From the NCBI GenBank assembly GCA_963779765.1, contig CAVZZP010000002.1, forward strand, positions 248,001 through 312,000: a stretch of DNA of 64,000 nucleotides, in the 5' to 3' direction. The notes beneath the pieces are model-generated. The model was not told the DNA's origin, made no database searches, and worked only from the letters and a program-made list of their open reading frames with translations. The position numbers and the translations under genes are program-made. Origin of the DNA: Silicimonas sp963779765 (lineage in GTDB: Bacteria; Pseudomonadota; Alphaproteobacteria; Rhodobacterales; Rhodobacteraceae). Positions 9,021-18,765 of this stretch are shown here, piece after piece (the stretch's first letter is position 1; the number at the start of each line of letters is the position of its first letter).

Positions 9021-9902
9021 ATGAACCGCGCGACCTTCCCCCATTTCTGGCTGCCGCTGCTGCTGATCGCGCCGCAACTCGCGATCAGCGCCATCTTCTT
9101 CTATTGGCCGGCGGTGCAGGCGCTCTACCAGTCTGTGCTGCGCGAGGATCCCTTCGGCCTCCGCTCGACCTTCGTGGGGCTCGCCAACTTCCGCCGCGTC
9201 CTGGCCGATCCGGCCTACCTGAACGCCGCCCAGGTGACCGTTGTCTTCTCTCTGCTTACAGCGGGGCTCTCGATGGCCGTGGCGCTTCTGCTGGCGGTGC
9301 AGGCCGAGAAGGTCGTCCGTGGCCGCGGCTTCTACCGGACGCTCATGATCTGGCCCTACGCGGTGGCTCCCGCCATCGCGGGGATGCTGTGGCTCTTCAT
9401 GTTCAATCCCTCGTTCGGCACGCTCGCCGCCATTCCACGCGCGCTCGGCATCAGGTGGGATCCGCTGTTGAACAGCACCCAGGCCATGGGCCTTGTCGTC
9501 GCGGCGGCGAGCTGGAAGCAGATCTCGTACAACTTCCTGTTCTTCGTCGCCGGTCTTCAGGCGATTCCGAAAAGCCTGATCGAGGCGTCGGCCATCGACG
9601 GCGCAGGGCCGGTGCGGAGGTTCTGGACGATCGTCTTCCCGCTGCTTGCGCCGACCACCTTCTTCCTTCTGGTCGTCAATACCGTCTACGCGCTGTTCGA
9701 CACCTTCGGCATCATCCATGCGGTCACGTCCGGCGGACCGGGCAAGTCCACCGAGACGCTGGTCTACAAGGTCTACAACGACGGCTTCGTTAACCTGCTT
9801 CTTGGCTCGTCGGCCGCGCAATCGGTGATGCTGATGGTGCTGGTGATCTGCCTGACGGCCTTCCAGTTCAAGTACATCGAGAGGAAGGTGCACTATGGCT
9901 GA
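9021..9902 (+). CDS. ugpA: sn-Glycerol-3-phosphate ABC transporter permease
   Basis: A 293-residue inner-membrane permease with six membrane helices (first around residues 12-32). The cytoplasmic EAA loop reads IEASAIDGAGPVRRFWTIVF, the contact site for the UgpC ATPase. It starts 42 bp after ugpB and its last 8 bp overlap the start of ugpE, so the operon is tightly coupled. It pairs with UgpE to form the membrane channel. Confidence 0.93.
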   Translation: MNRATFPHFWLPLLLIAPQLAISAIFFYWPAVQALYQSVLREDPFGLRSTFVGLANFRRVLADPAYLNAAQVTVVFSLLTAGLSMAVALLLAVQAEKVVRGRGFYRTLMIWPYAVAPAIAGMLWLFMFNPSFGTLAAIPRALGIRWDPLLNSTQAMGLVVAAASWKQISYNFLFFVAGLQAIPKSLIEASAIDGAGPVRRFWTIVFPLLAPTTFFLLVVNTVYALFDTFGIIHAVTSGGPGKSTETLVYKVYNDGFVNLLLGSSAAQSVMLMVLVICLTAFQFKYIERKVHYG

Positions 9903-10756
9903 AGGTCTCGTCGGCACCTCTCGTCGCAGCCTGACGCTGGCGCATGTCCTCCTGATCCTCGGCTGCGTAATCGTCGCCTTCCCGATCTACTACGTCACCG
10001 TCGCCTCGACCCATTCGCTGAGGACGATCCTGAACCCGCCGCTTCCGATGCTGCCCGGACCCGAGGCGTTCGAGAACTACCGCGAGGCGGTCTCCGGCGG
10101 CATCAACCGGATCGGGGGCGTCGGCGTCGACCGGCTGCTGTTCAACACGACCGTCGTGGCGCTCGGCATCGCCTTCGGCAAGATCGTCATCTCGATGGCC
10201 TCGGCCTATGCCATCGTGTTCTTCCGATTTCCGCTGCGGATGGTCTGCTTCTGGCTGATCTTCATCACGCTGATGCTGCCCGTCGAGGTGCGGATTCTGC
10301 CGACCTACAAGGTCATGGTCGACCTCGGCCTGATCGACACCTACGCCGGTCTCATCCTGCCGCTCATCGCCTCGGCCACAGCGACGCTGCTGTTCCGGCA
10401 ATTCTTCATGACGATCCCGAACGAGTTGTTCGAGGCCGCCCGCGTCGACGGCGCCGGCCCATGGAGGTTCTTCAAGGACATCCTTCTTCCCCTGTCGGCC
10501 ACGAACATTGCGGCGCTCTTCGTGATCCTCTTCATCTACGGCTGGACGCAGTACCTCTGGCCACTTCTGGTCACGAACTCGAACTCGATGAACACCATCG
10601 TCATCGCGCTGAGGAAGATGATCTCGCTTCGCGGATGCCGACACGCCCTGGGACCTTGTCATGGTGACCTGCGTCCTGGCGATCCTGCCGCCCGTGCTGG
10701 TCGTCGTTCTGATGCAAAGGTGGTTCGTGAAGGGCCTCGTGGAGACGGAGAAGTAA
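9895..10756 (+). CDS. ugpE: sn-Glycerol-3-phosphate ABC transporter permease (frameshifted)
   Basis: The second permease of the operon, with six membrane helices and the EAA loop FEAARVDGAGPWRFFKDILL. The reading frame shifts near 10627: an extra C after ATCTCG turns the expected MISFADADTPWDLV end into an out-of-frame tail. In the corrected frame the protein continues through a last helix and ends ...KGLVETEK at 10756, about 286 residues, the family's usual length. Because of the extra base, the uncorrected frame runs on into ugpC and gives a false UgpE-UgpC fusion. The corrected stop overlaps the ugpC ATG (TAATG), the normal arrangement. Confidence 0.85.
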
Positions 10757-11830
10757 TGGCGACCCTCAGCCTCAATGACGTCCGCAAGAGCTACGGCAAG
10801 ACCGAGGTCATCCACGGCGTCTCGATCGACGTCGAGGACGGTGAATTCGTGGTGATCGTCGGGCCGTCCGGCTGCGGCAAGTCCACGCTGTTGCGGATGG
10901 TCGCGGGGCTCGAGGAGATCACGAGCGGCACGATCGACATCGGCGGCCGCGAGGTGAACAAGCTGGAACCGCGCGAGCGCGACATCGCGATGGTGTTCCA
11001 GAACTACGCGCTCTACCCGCACATGTCGGTGTTCGACAACATGGCCTACGGGCTGCGCATCGCCGGGATCAAGGGCGACGACCTGAAGGCGCGCGTGGGC
11101 AAGGCCGCCGAGATGCTGGGCCTCACGACCCTTCTCGACCGCAAGCCGCGTCAGCTTTCAGGCGGGCAGCGCCAGCGCGTCGCCATGGGGCGGGCACTGG
11201 TGCGCGAGCCCTCCGCCTTTCTCTTCGACGAACCGCTCTCGAACCTCGACGCCAAGCTCAGGGTCTCGATGCGGCTCCAGATCAAGGACCTCCAGCGCCG
11301 CGTGGCCACGACATCTCTCTACGTCACCCACGACCAGGTCGAGGCGATGACCCTGGCCGACCGGCTTATCGTGATGAACAAGGGCGTGGCCGAACAGATC
11401 GCGACGCCCATGGAGATTTACGACACGCCTGCAAACGTCTTCGTCGCGGGCTTCATCGGTTCGCCTGCGATGAACTTCTTTCCGGCGCGGACGGAGGGCG
11501 GTCATCTGCACCTCACCGACGGCACCCGCCTCCCCGCCCCCGCCGGCGTGAGTGAAGGAAGCGTGATCCTGGGCATAAGACCCGAGCATCTCGTGCCTGC
11601 CCCGCTCGACGCCGAGGCTAGCTTGAGCGTGCGCGTCCTCGCGGTCGAGACGCTCGGCGCCGATGCCTTCGTCCACGCCACGCTCGGTGACGGCGATGTC
11701 CGACCCCATCGTGTTCCGCGTCCCCGGCCACGACCGCCCTGCCGAAGGCGAGCGCGTGTCTCTGATGGTCGAACCGGGAAAGGCCCATTTCTTCGACGCT
11801 GCCAGCGAACGTCGTGTCGCCGAGGCGTGA
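10756..11830 (+). CDS. ugpC: sn-Glycerol-3-phosphate ABC transporter ATP-binding protein (frameshifted at the end)
   Basis: The ATPase of the importer. Walker A GPSGCGKST is at residues 36-44, the signature is LSGGQRQRVAMGRAL, and Walker B LFDEPLSNLD follows. The C-terminal third is the regulatory TOBE/MalK-like domain (RPEHLVPAPL). One base is missing near 11699; restoring it gives ...IVFRVPGHDRPAEG and an end at EPGKAHFFDAASERRVAEA with the stop at 11830, about 358 residues. Without correction the frame runs to 11847 with an unrelated tail. It energises UgpAE on the cytoplasmic face. Confidence 0.87.
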
Positions 11831-12112
11831 TTGCCGGCGGCGGCTGATGCGGTGCGTCCGCGCGCAGGCCGCGACAGGGTAGTCGGGCAAGCCACCGCTT
11901 CACGGCCAGCGCAGCTTGCGGCTTGAAACGCATGCAGCGCTCATCCACGGAGCCAGCTTGTGACGGCAAGGGACGTGAGACTTCCACCTCACCCCGCTCC
12001 TTCAGGAACCTGTCGTGATCGCCGTCGTTGGCCAACCATGACTGCGCGAAGGCACAAGGAACGACGGCATGGCCAAATCTCATTGGCAAATTCGGACCGT
12101 CGCCGTGACATT

Positions 12113-14608
12113 ATGACGGAGGACGCGGACAGCACGGAACAACCGCTCGTGCTCATCACCGGGGCGGCGGGCAGTCTCGGTTCGGCGCTGACGCGACGCT
12201 TGTCCAAGGACTATCGCGTGATCGGCCTCGATCTGGAAAAGGCCGACGGCATTGTGGCGTTCGACATTACCGACGGCTCATCGGTCGAAGCGGCGCTCGA
12301 CGAGATCCGCCAAACGCACGGCGACCATCTTGCCGCGGTGATCCACCTGGCCGCCTATCTTCGACTTCTCCGGCGAGGAGAACCCGCTCTACAGGAGGTC
12401 AACGTGGACGGCACGCGCAAGCTGCTGCGTGCATTGCAGCGCTTTCGGGTGGAGCAGTTCGTCTATTCCGGCACCATGCTGGTGCACCGCCCCGGCGCAC
12501 CCGGGCGTGCCGATCAGCGAGGACCACCCGTCGAACCGCGGCTGGGCCTATCCGACGCTCGAAGGCGCGGACCGAAGATGTGATCCGGGAGGAGCACGGC
12601 GACATTCCCTATGCCCTGCTGCATCTGGCGGGGCTCTATGACGAGAAGACCGCGGTGCCGACGCTGGCCGAGCAGATCCGCCGCATCTACGAGCGCGATC
12701 CCGAAGGCCCACGCCTATTCCGGCGATCTCTCGAGGCCGGCCAGTCCATGCTCCACCAGGACGACATGCTCGACGCCTTCGTCCGCACCGTCGACCGCCG
12801 GGCGGAGCTGCCCGAGGAGGTCGACGATCCTGATCGGCGAGCGCGAGGCCATGGGCTACGGCGCGCTGCAGGAGCGCCTCGGCACCCTGATCCACGGCAC
12901 CGAGGACTGGACGACGCTGTCCGTCCCGAAGCCGATGGCTGCGGCCGGCGCATGGCTCGAGACAGAAAACCGAGCCGGTCGTGCCGGACGATCTCGACCA
13001 GGGCGAGAAGCCCTTCATCAAGCCGTTCATGGTGCGCATGGCGGACGACCACTACGAGCTCGACATCTCGCGCGGCCGCAGGAGCTGCTCGGCTGGGAGC
13101 CCCGCGCCACAGCCTGCGCGAGGGCTGCCCGCGATGGTGCGCCGCTCTCAAGCCGGATCCGGCGGGCTGGTACGACGGCCAACGGGCTGACGCAAGCCGC
13201 ACTTGGCTGCAGGCGGCAGAGGACCGGGACGATCCCGAGGACCTGCGGCTGCGCCACGAGCGGGAGTCCGCGCGAGCCGCACGCCCGGAACGTCTGGGCG
13301 CAGTTCCTCAACATCGGCCTCGGCGCCTGGCTGATCACCGCGCCCGCTCCTGCTCGGCTATGCCGGCAGACCGGCATGACGATCAGCGATGTGGTCTCGC
13401 GGCCTTCTGGTGATGGTGCTGAGCTTCCTTGCGCTGTCCTGGCGCCTGGCGCTGGTGCGGTGGGGCGTGGCGGCGGTCGGCGGCCTGGGTCATGACCGCG
13501 CCCCTGGTCTTCTGGACCGAGAGTGCGGCCGCCTACCTGAACGGCACGCTGGTCGGCGCGCTGATCTTCGCGCTCGCCGTCTGCGTCCGGCCGGCGCCGG
13601 GCGTCGGGCACGATGGCGGCGACCACCGGCCCCACCGTCCCGCCGGGCTGGGACTATTCGCCCTCGGACTGGACCCAGCGCATGCCGGTCATCGCCCTGG
13701 CCTTCGTCGGCCTCTTCGTCTCGCGCTATCTCGCCGCCTATCAGCTCGGCCACATCGATGGCGTGTGGGAGCCGTTCTTCGCCGGCAGCGCGGACGACCC
13801 GCGGAACGGCACGGAGGAAATCATCACCTCCTCGAGTCTCGCGAGCCTGGCCGGTGCCGGATGCCGGACTGGGTGCGCTGACCTATCATGCTGGAGATCC
13901 TGATCGGCGCTCGTCGGCTCGGCGCGGCGCTGGCGCACAATGCCCTGGCTGGTGCTGATCTTCGGCATCATGATCGTGCCGCTGGGCGTCGTGTCGATCA
14001 CCTTCATCATGATCCAGCCCATCCTGCTGGGCACCTGGTGCACGCTGTGCCTGATCACTGCGGCGGCGATGCTGATCCAGATCCCCTATTCGGTCGACGA
14101 GCTGATCGCCACCTGCCAGTTCCTTCGCCGTCGCAGACGTGCCGGCGCGCCGCTCCTGCGCGTCTTGCTGGCTGGCGACACGGACGAAGGACCCGACCAA
14201 CGCGGCGACCGAAGAGTTTCGAGCGCTCGCTGGCGCAGTCGTCCGCGAGATGCTGGGCGGGGGCGTCACCGTGACCTGGGGGCTGTCGCCGCGGTGCGGC
14301 CATCGGCATCTGGCTGATGTTCACCCGCCTGACGCTGGGAACCAAGGGCACTCGCAAATACCGACCACCTTATCGGCGCCCTCGCGGTGACCATCGCCGT
14401 CACGCGCCATGGCCGAAAGCATTCGGGCGGCGCGGATTTTGAACGTCTGCCTCGGCGCGGCGCTGGTGATCTGGCGCCTTCGTGATGGATGCCACCTGGC
14501 TGCAGAGCGGCGCCGACATCCTCGGCCGGGCTGGCGCTGATCGTTGTGAGCATCCCCCGAGGACCGGTGCGCCACAGATACGGCAGCTGGTCCCGCGTGG
14601 TCGTGTAA
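12113..14608 (+). pseudogene. NAD-epimerase / SPW-repeat / VKOR-like multidomain membrane protein, broken by many indels
   Basis: Joining the frames gives one protein of about 830 residues. It starts with a short-chain NAD-dependent epimerase domain (LVLITGAAGSLGSALTRRL). Next, from about 13285, is an SPW-type pair of membrane helices (NVWAQFLNIGLGAWLITAP). From about 13680 a membrane domain with a CTLC motif in GTWCTLCLITAA resembles vitamin K epoxide reductase. A second SPW-like domain closes it (FLNVCLGAALVIAPFVMDA). Indels lie near 12359, 12393, 12505, 12570, 12708, 12731, 12822, 12965 and further on, mostly insertions. No in-frame stop remains after correction, so low-quality sequence is as likely as real decay. 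Function unknown; a redox or membrane role is inference. Confidence 0.65.
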
Positions 14609-14930
14609 TCGGGCGGACCTGGATCGGGAGAGCGGCCTTGCGAGGGCGCGTGGCGCCCCTGGAATCCGCTTTCTGCCGATCCAGTGGTCGGTTCCTCCTT
14701 GGTAGGGCCGTCATCCTGCCAAGGCTCAAAGTGCCTGAAACCGCTTTGCCTGAAGGTGGGCGCCAGCAACTGACGTATCGGCCGAGTATCTAATTCCTCC
14801 CGAGCGATTGAGCCGAACGGATGAACATACGCTCGGTCCCGCCGCGTCTGCCGATCTTCCGTGCGAATGCTTCGGTAAGCGTGCCGAGTCCCATGCCCAA
14901 GCACCGGTAAGACGAGGACGATCCCGAAGC
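14609..14930. other. Intergenic region upstream of nirK, no gene seen
   Basis: Only short overlapping frames without recognisable domains occur here. The region may hold the long 5' control region of nirK, but no feature stands out before the box at 14931. Confidence 0.5.
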
Positions 14931-14944
14931 TTGCGTTTGAACAA
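14931..14944 (+). promoter_or_regulatory. NnrR/DNR-type box upstream of nirK
   Basis: TTGCGTTTGAACAA fits TTG-N8-CAA, the half-site spacing of Crp/Fnr-family regulators, and resembles NO-responsive NnrR/NNR boxes. A centre at -41.5 would put the transcription start near 14979, with TAATTG at 14967-14972 as a weak -10. The nirK ATG is at 15009. The nnrR gene nearby is the obvious regulator. Confidence 0.6.
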
Positions 14945-15008
14945 CGTTCTCCCGCTCTTCCACCTCTAATTGAGGGTCAACTTACTTCCACTCGAAAGGA
15001 CGTACGAG

Positions 15009-16159
15009 ATGTTGACCCGAAGAGCCGCACTGTTGGGAGCCGCAGGCATTGCCTCACTTCCCATCCTGGCAAAGGCCGCAAGCGCCGAGGAAATCATGGA
15101 CACCTCGATGGCGCCGCCTGCCGACCTGTCGAACCTCCAGCGCATCAAGCACAAGCTGGTGCGCCCGCCGATGGTTCACGCGCACGAACAGGTCGCCCCG
15201 GCCGAGCCGCGGATCGTGGAGTTCGAGATGCAGATCGTCGAGAAGGAGATCGAGGTCGACGACGGCGCCTACCTTCAGGCGATGACCTTCAACGGGTCCG
15301 ATCCCCGGACCGCTGATGGTGGTGCACGAGGGCGACTACGTCGAGCTTACGCTCTACAACTCGCCCGAGAACATGATGCAGCACAACATCGACTTCCACG
15401 CCGCGACCGGCGCGCTTGGCGGCGGGTCGCTGACGCTGGTGAACCCGGGCGAGAAGACCGACGCTGCGCTTCAAGGCGACGCGGCCGGGCACCTTCGTCT
15501 ATCACTGCGCGCCCGGCGGCCCGATGATCCCCTGGCACGTCGTGAGCGGCATGTCGGGCGGCATCATGGTCCTGCCGCGCGATGGCCTGAAGGACCACGA
15601 GGGCAACCCGGTGCGCTATGACCGCGTCTTCTACATCGGCGAGAACGACTTCTACATCCCGAAGGACGAAAACGGCGACTACAAGCGGTTCGAGGATGTC
15701 GGCGAAAGCTATCCCGACACGCTCGAAGTGATGAACGGGCTGATCCCCAGCCACGTCGTCTTCAACGGCAAGGTCGGGTCGCTGACCGGCGACAACGCGC
15801 TTCACGCCTCGCAGGGCGAGAAGGTGCTGTTCGTGCACAGCCAGGCCAACCGCGACACCCGCCCCCACCTGATCGGCGGCCACGGCGACCTGGTGTGGGA
15901 GCGCGGCAAGTTCAACAACCCGCCCGAGCGCGATCTGGAAACCTGGTTCATCGCGGGCGGTTCGGCCGGCGCGGCGCTGTACGAGTTCCTCCAGCCGGGG
16001 GTGTACGCCTACGTCAACCACAACCTGATCGAGGCCGTGAACCTCGGTGCGACGGCGCACGTGGTGGTCGATGGCGACTGGAACAACGACCTCATGGAAC
16101 AAGTGCAGGCGCCCTCCGAGTACAATGCCGACTACGAAGGCAAGACCGCGCTGCCATAG
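15009..16159 (+). CDS. nirK: Copper-containing nitrite reductase (two frameshifts)
   Basis: Reduces nitrite to nitric oxide in the periplasm. The N-terminus MLTRRAALLGAAG carries a Tat-like twin arginine and a signal peptide. The copper ligands are visible: HNIDFH (type 1 and type 2 His), YHCAPGG (type 2 His, type 1 Cys), PWHVVSGMSG (type 1 His and Met) and RPHLIGGHGD (type 2 His). Extra bases near 15300 and 15460 shift the frame twice; removing them restores NGSIPGPLMV and KTTLRFKATRPGTF. Corrected length is about 382 residues, normal for NirK. AAAGGA lies 8 nt upstream of the ATG. Pseudoazurin, encoded 2.1 kb downstream, is the likely electron donor. Confidence 0.93.
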
Positions 16160-16190
16160 GCCGGGGCCGTCCCGAAGCGCATTCGTCACA

Positions 16191-16226
16191 GGGGCGGCCG
16201 GAACACACCGGCCGCCCCGGTTTCTT
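16191..16226 (+). terminator. Hairpin between nirK and nirV
   Basis: GGGGCGGCCGG pairs perfectly with CCGGCCGCCCC around AACACA and is followed by GGTTTCTT. It is a probable terminator or attenuator that lets nirK be expressed above nirV. Confidence 0.7.
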
Positions 16227-16240
16227 CGAGGAGCCTGGAC

Positions 16241-17035
16241 ATGAAGACCATTGCGGCACTCGCGGGCCTCGCCGGACTGGCGGCGATCGGCGGATGGGCC
16301 ATCTTCGACGCCACGCCTTCTGTTACCGTCGCCCGACCGGACCTCGTTCGAATCGCTGCGGGTGAGGTCGAGTATCGCCCCGTCGGAAGCTTCAGCAAGA
16401 ACGGCAAAAGCGCCACGCCCGGAGTGCAGCTTACCGAGGTCGGCGCCTTCCAGATCATGAAATACCAGGTCTCGCGCGACGAGTACTCGGCCTGCGTTGC
16501 TGACGGCGCCTGCGCCGATGCCGAGACCGGAAGCGGCAGCATGGCGCAGACCAACGTGAACTGGGACGACGCGACCACCTATGCGGCCTGGCTGTCCGGC
16601 CGGACCGGCGAGACGTGGCGCTTGCCTACCGCCCTCGAATGGCAGCGCGCGGCCGCCGAGGTCATGGGTGATGCCGCGCCCGACGAGTCCGACCTCGACC
16701 CCGGCGAGCGAATGCTGGCGCAGTATGAGCGCGGCGTTTTCTTGCGCGGCAGTTCAAGCCCGGCGCTCAGGCCGCGCGGCGGTTTCGGCGAGAACAGCCT
16801 CGGCGTGGCGGACATGGGCGGCAACGTCTGGGAATGGACGAATGGCTGCATGGAAGCCGGCGAGATCCGCGCGGACGGCACGATCGATGCGCGGGCTCCC
16901 TATTGCGGTGTGCGTATCGCCGGGGGCCGTCACCAGGCGGCGGTAATCGACTTCGTCCGCGATCCGCGCGGCGGCGGATGCGCGATCGGTCTGCCGCCCG
17001 ACCACCTGGGCTTCAGGCTCGTTCGCGGCGATTGA
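16241..17035 (+). CDS. nirV: NirV, formylglycine-generating-enzyme-like protein
   Basis: A 264-residue protein with an N-terminal signal/anchor helix (residues 1-25) and an FGE-sulfatase-type domain. Typical segments are FQIMKYQVSRDEYSACVADG, TWRLPTALEWQRAAAE, GVADMGGNVWEWTNGC and the C-terminal LGFRLVRGD. NirV usually follows nirK in denitrifiers; its exact role is not settled and it is not strictly required for NirK activity in some species. GAGG lies 7 nt before the ATG. It follows the nirK hairpin by 15 bp. Confidence 0.9.
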   Translation: MKTIAALAGLAGLAAIGGWAIFDATPSVTVARPDLVRIAAGEVEYRPVGSFSKNGKSATPGVQLTEVGAFQIMKYQVSRDEYSACVADGACADAETGSGSMAQTNVNWDDATTYAAWLSGRTGETWRLPTALEWQRAAAEVMGDAAPDESDLDPGERMLAQYERGVFLRGSSSPALRPRGGFGENSLGVADMGGNVWEWTNGCMEAGEIRADGTIDARAPYCGVRIAGGRHQAAVIDFVRDPRGGGCAIGLPPDHLGFRLVRGD

Positions 17036-17226
17036 GGGGCCACGCCAACCATCGTCCGACGTCCGAAATGAGGCGACCTGCACGAGCTAACCTTGGGTGT
17101 CGGTTCGACGCTTCCCGCCATTTTTTGCTCATAGGCGATGCCCATGTCGGACCGCCGCGACATTTGTTGCGGAAGCGCAAAGAGGCAGACGCAAGCCGGA
17201 CGCAGGATGGCGGCGAAAGGACTCTC

Positions 17227-17475
17227 ATGCCCCGCCCGGACTTCGACGATCCCGACCTGCCGCTTTCGGTGCTCTTCGCCGAATGGCCATCGGTCGCGAC
17301 GGTGTTCCTCGACCGCCGGATGCTGTGCCCGGGCTGCCCGATCGCACCGTTTCACACCATCGTCGATGCCTGCCTAGAATACGGGCTGGACGAGAGCGAG
17401 TTTCGCGGAGACCTGCGCCGCGTCATCTTATCGACGCAAGGCTCAGACCTGCCGCCCGAAGCACGTCACTCCTGA
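17227..17475 (+). CDS. DUF1858 hybrid-cluster-associated redox disulfide protein
   Basis: An 82-residue cytosolic protein. It begins RPDFDDPDLPLSVLFAEWPS and contains RRMLCPGCPIAPFHTI, the CxxC pattern of the DUF1858 family often found beside nitrite reductase and NO-response genes. I chose ATG 17227 because GAAAGGA lies 7 nt upstream. Its last 10 bp overlap the end of nnrR on the other strand. A role in NO or redox handling is suggested by context only. Confidence 0.85.
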   Translation: MPRPDFDDPDLPLSVLFAEWPSVATVFLDRRMLCPGCPIAPFHTIVDACLEYGLDESEFRGDLRRVILSTQGSDLPPEARHS

Positions 17476-18161
17476 ATGCCGCTCAGGACCACGAGGCGAT
17501 GGGGCGCCGTGACGACGATGTGCTTGCGCGTCGAGCGGACGATCCCGTCCTTCTCCCACGCCGACAAAAGCCGGCTCACCGTGTGAAGCGTCGTGCCGGT
17601 CATCTCGGAAATGTTCTGGCGGGTAACCGGAAAGGCGATCTCGATTCCCTCCGGCGTCTTTCGTCCGCTTTGGTTCACCATCCGCAACAGAGCGCAGGCG
17701 ACGCGCTTCTCGACGGCCTGCGTCGCCATCTCGGTCAGCGTCTCCTGGATCTGGCCGAGCCGCTGGCCGAGGGTGGTATAAGTCTGGGTCGCAAACCCTT
17801 GATACTTCGACATGAAATCAGACCACAGGCTCACGGGCCAGGACAGCGCAATCGATTCTGCCGCGGCGATGGAAGTGGCGGGATAGGTGTCACGGTGCAG
17901 GGCGGGCGCGATTCCGAAGAGCTGGCCGGGAGATATGTGCAGGACGATGATCTGGTCGCCGCCCGGAGTGCTGCGCACGACCCGAAGGTAGCCGTCGAGC
18001 AACAGATAGAAGCGGTCGGCGTCATGGCCTTCGCGGAAGATCTCCACGCCCTCCTCATAGCGGCGCGATACGGCCTGATCGAGGATTTCCCTGATCTGCG
18101 GTCGCTCCAGCAGAGAGAAGGGAGGAAGCCCCTTCAGAAGGCTCTCGTCGAGTTTCGACAC
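17466..18161 (-). CDS. nnrR: Crp/Fnr-family regulator, NnrR/DNR type
   Basis: A 231-residue regulator. Residues 20-130 form the cNMP-type sensor barrel (GHDADRFYLLLDGYLRVVRS); the C-terminus has a Crp-type helix-turn-helix (PVTRQNISEMTGTTLHTVSR). The N-terminal cysteine cluster of oxygen-sensing FNR is absent, as in NO-responsive NnrR/NNR/DNR. I chose GTG 18161 because GGAG sits 5 nt upstream; the GTG at 18167 overlaps that GGAG. It diverges from pseudoazurin, with an NnrR-type box 15 bp before its start, so autoregulation is likely. Confidence 0.87.
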   Translation of the reverse strand: MSKLDESLLKGLPPFSLLERPQIREILDQAVSRRYEEGVEIFREGHDADRFYLLLDGYLRVVRSTPGGDQIIVLHISPGQLFGIAPALHRDTYPATSIAAAESIALSWPVSLWSDFMSKYQGFATQTYTTLGQRLGQIQETLTEMATQAVEKRVACALLRMVNQSGRKTPEGIEIAFPVTRQNISEMTGTTLHTVSRLLSAWEKDGIVRSTRKHIVVTAPHRLVVLSGIQE

Positions 18162-18175
18162 GACCACTCCAGAGT

Positions 18176-18189
18176 TTGAGCAAGAACAA
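18176..18189 (+). promoter_or_regulatory. NnrR/DNR-type box in the nnrR-pseudoazurin intergenic region
   Basis: TTGAGCAAGAACAA fits TTG-N8-CAA and shares its AACAA half with the box before nirK. It lies 71 bp upstream of the pseudoazurin ATG and 15 bp upstream of the nnrR start, so it could activate the first gene and repress or tune the second. Confidence 0.6.
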
Positions 18190-18259
18190 CGTCGGCGCCC
18201 CGGTGATAGGTCAAAACCGCGTCAAGAGAAACGACATGAACGCATGAAAGGAATGTCCG

Positions 18260-18688
18260 ATGCTGAAAGCTCTGATGATGACCGCCGCCCTCGCAACCCT
18301 GGCCGGCGCCGCCGCCGCCGAGACACACGAGGTCAGGATGCTGAACAAGGGAGAGGCCGGCGCCATGGTCTTCGAGCCCGGTTACGTGAAGGCCGCTCCG
18401 GGAGACGTGGTGAAGTTCATTCCCACCGACAAGGGCCACAACGCCGAGAACATTGAGGGAATGCTTCCCGAGGGCGTTGCGGAGTTCAAGTCGGGTCTCA
18501 ACGAAGAGTTCGAGCTGACGGTCGATGCCGAAGGCCTCTATGGCGTCAAGTGCACGCCACACTACGCGATGGGCATGGTCGCCCTGGTGCAGGTGGGCGA
18601 GGCCGTGAACCTAGACGACGCCCAAGCCGTCAAGCAGAAGGGCAAGGCCAAGACCCGGATGGCCGACCTGATCGCTCAGGTGCAGTGA
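18260..18688 (+). CDS. Pseudoazurin
   Basis: A 142-residue periplasmic blue copper protein. The signal peptide is residues 1-20 (cleavage at AAAA/ETHEV). Type 1 copper ligands are visible: His in DKGHNAEN, and Cys, His and Met in YGVKCTPHYAMGM. Length and the N-terminal HEVRMLNKGEAGAMVFEP match pseudoazurin, the usual donor to NirK in alphaproteobacterial denitrifiers. AAGGA lies 8 nt before the ATG. It is transcribed away from nnrR with an NnrR-type box between them. Confidence 0.94.
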   Translation: MLKALMMTAALATLAGAAAAETHEVRMLNKGEAGAMVFEPGYVKAAPGDVVKFIPTDKGHNAENIEGMLPEGVAEFKSGLNEEFELTVDAEGLYGVKCTPHYAMGMVALVQVGEAVNLDDAQAVKQKGKAKTRMADLIAQVQ

Positions 18689-18717
18689 CGCCGCGTTCCG
18701 TATCATCCCCTTGAGGC

Positions 18718-18751
18718 GGGCGGTGGGACCGGCCGCCCCCGGCCTTTCTTT
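18718..18751 (+). terminator. Hairpin after pseudoazurin
   Basis: GGGCGG pairs with CCGCCC across a 9-nt loop and is followed by a T-rich tail (CCGGCCTTTCTTT). It may limit read-through into nnrS. Confidence 0.5.
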
Positions 18752-18765
18752 GGCGGAGCAATCGA

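Noticed and set aside
7605..9917. A 770-codon open frame on the minus strand opposite ugpB and ugpA
   Set aside because: It is antisense to two clear transporter genes, is rich in Arg/His/Asp as expected of a shadow frame in GC-rich DNA, and matches no family.
9895..11847. An apparent UgpE-UgpC fusion protein of 650 residues
   Set aside because: The fusion exists only because of an extra base near 10627; the corrected frames give separate genes of normal length with a TAATG overlap.
11502..12089. A minus-strand frame opposite the end of ugpC and the gap after it
   Set aside because: Mostly antisense to ugpC; the part in the gap has no identifiable domain or start signal.
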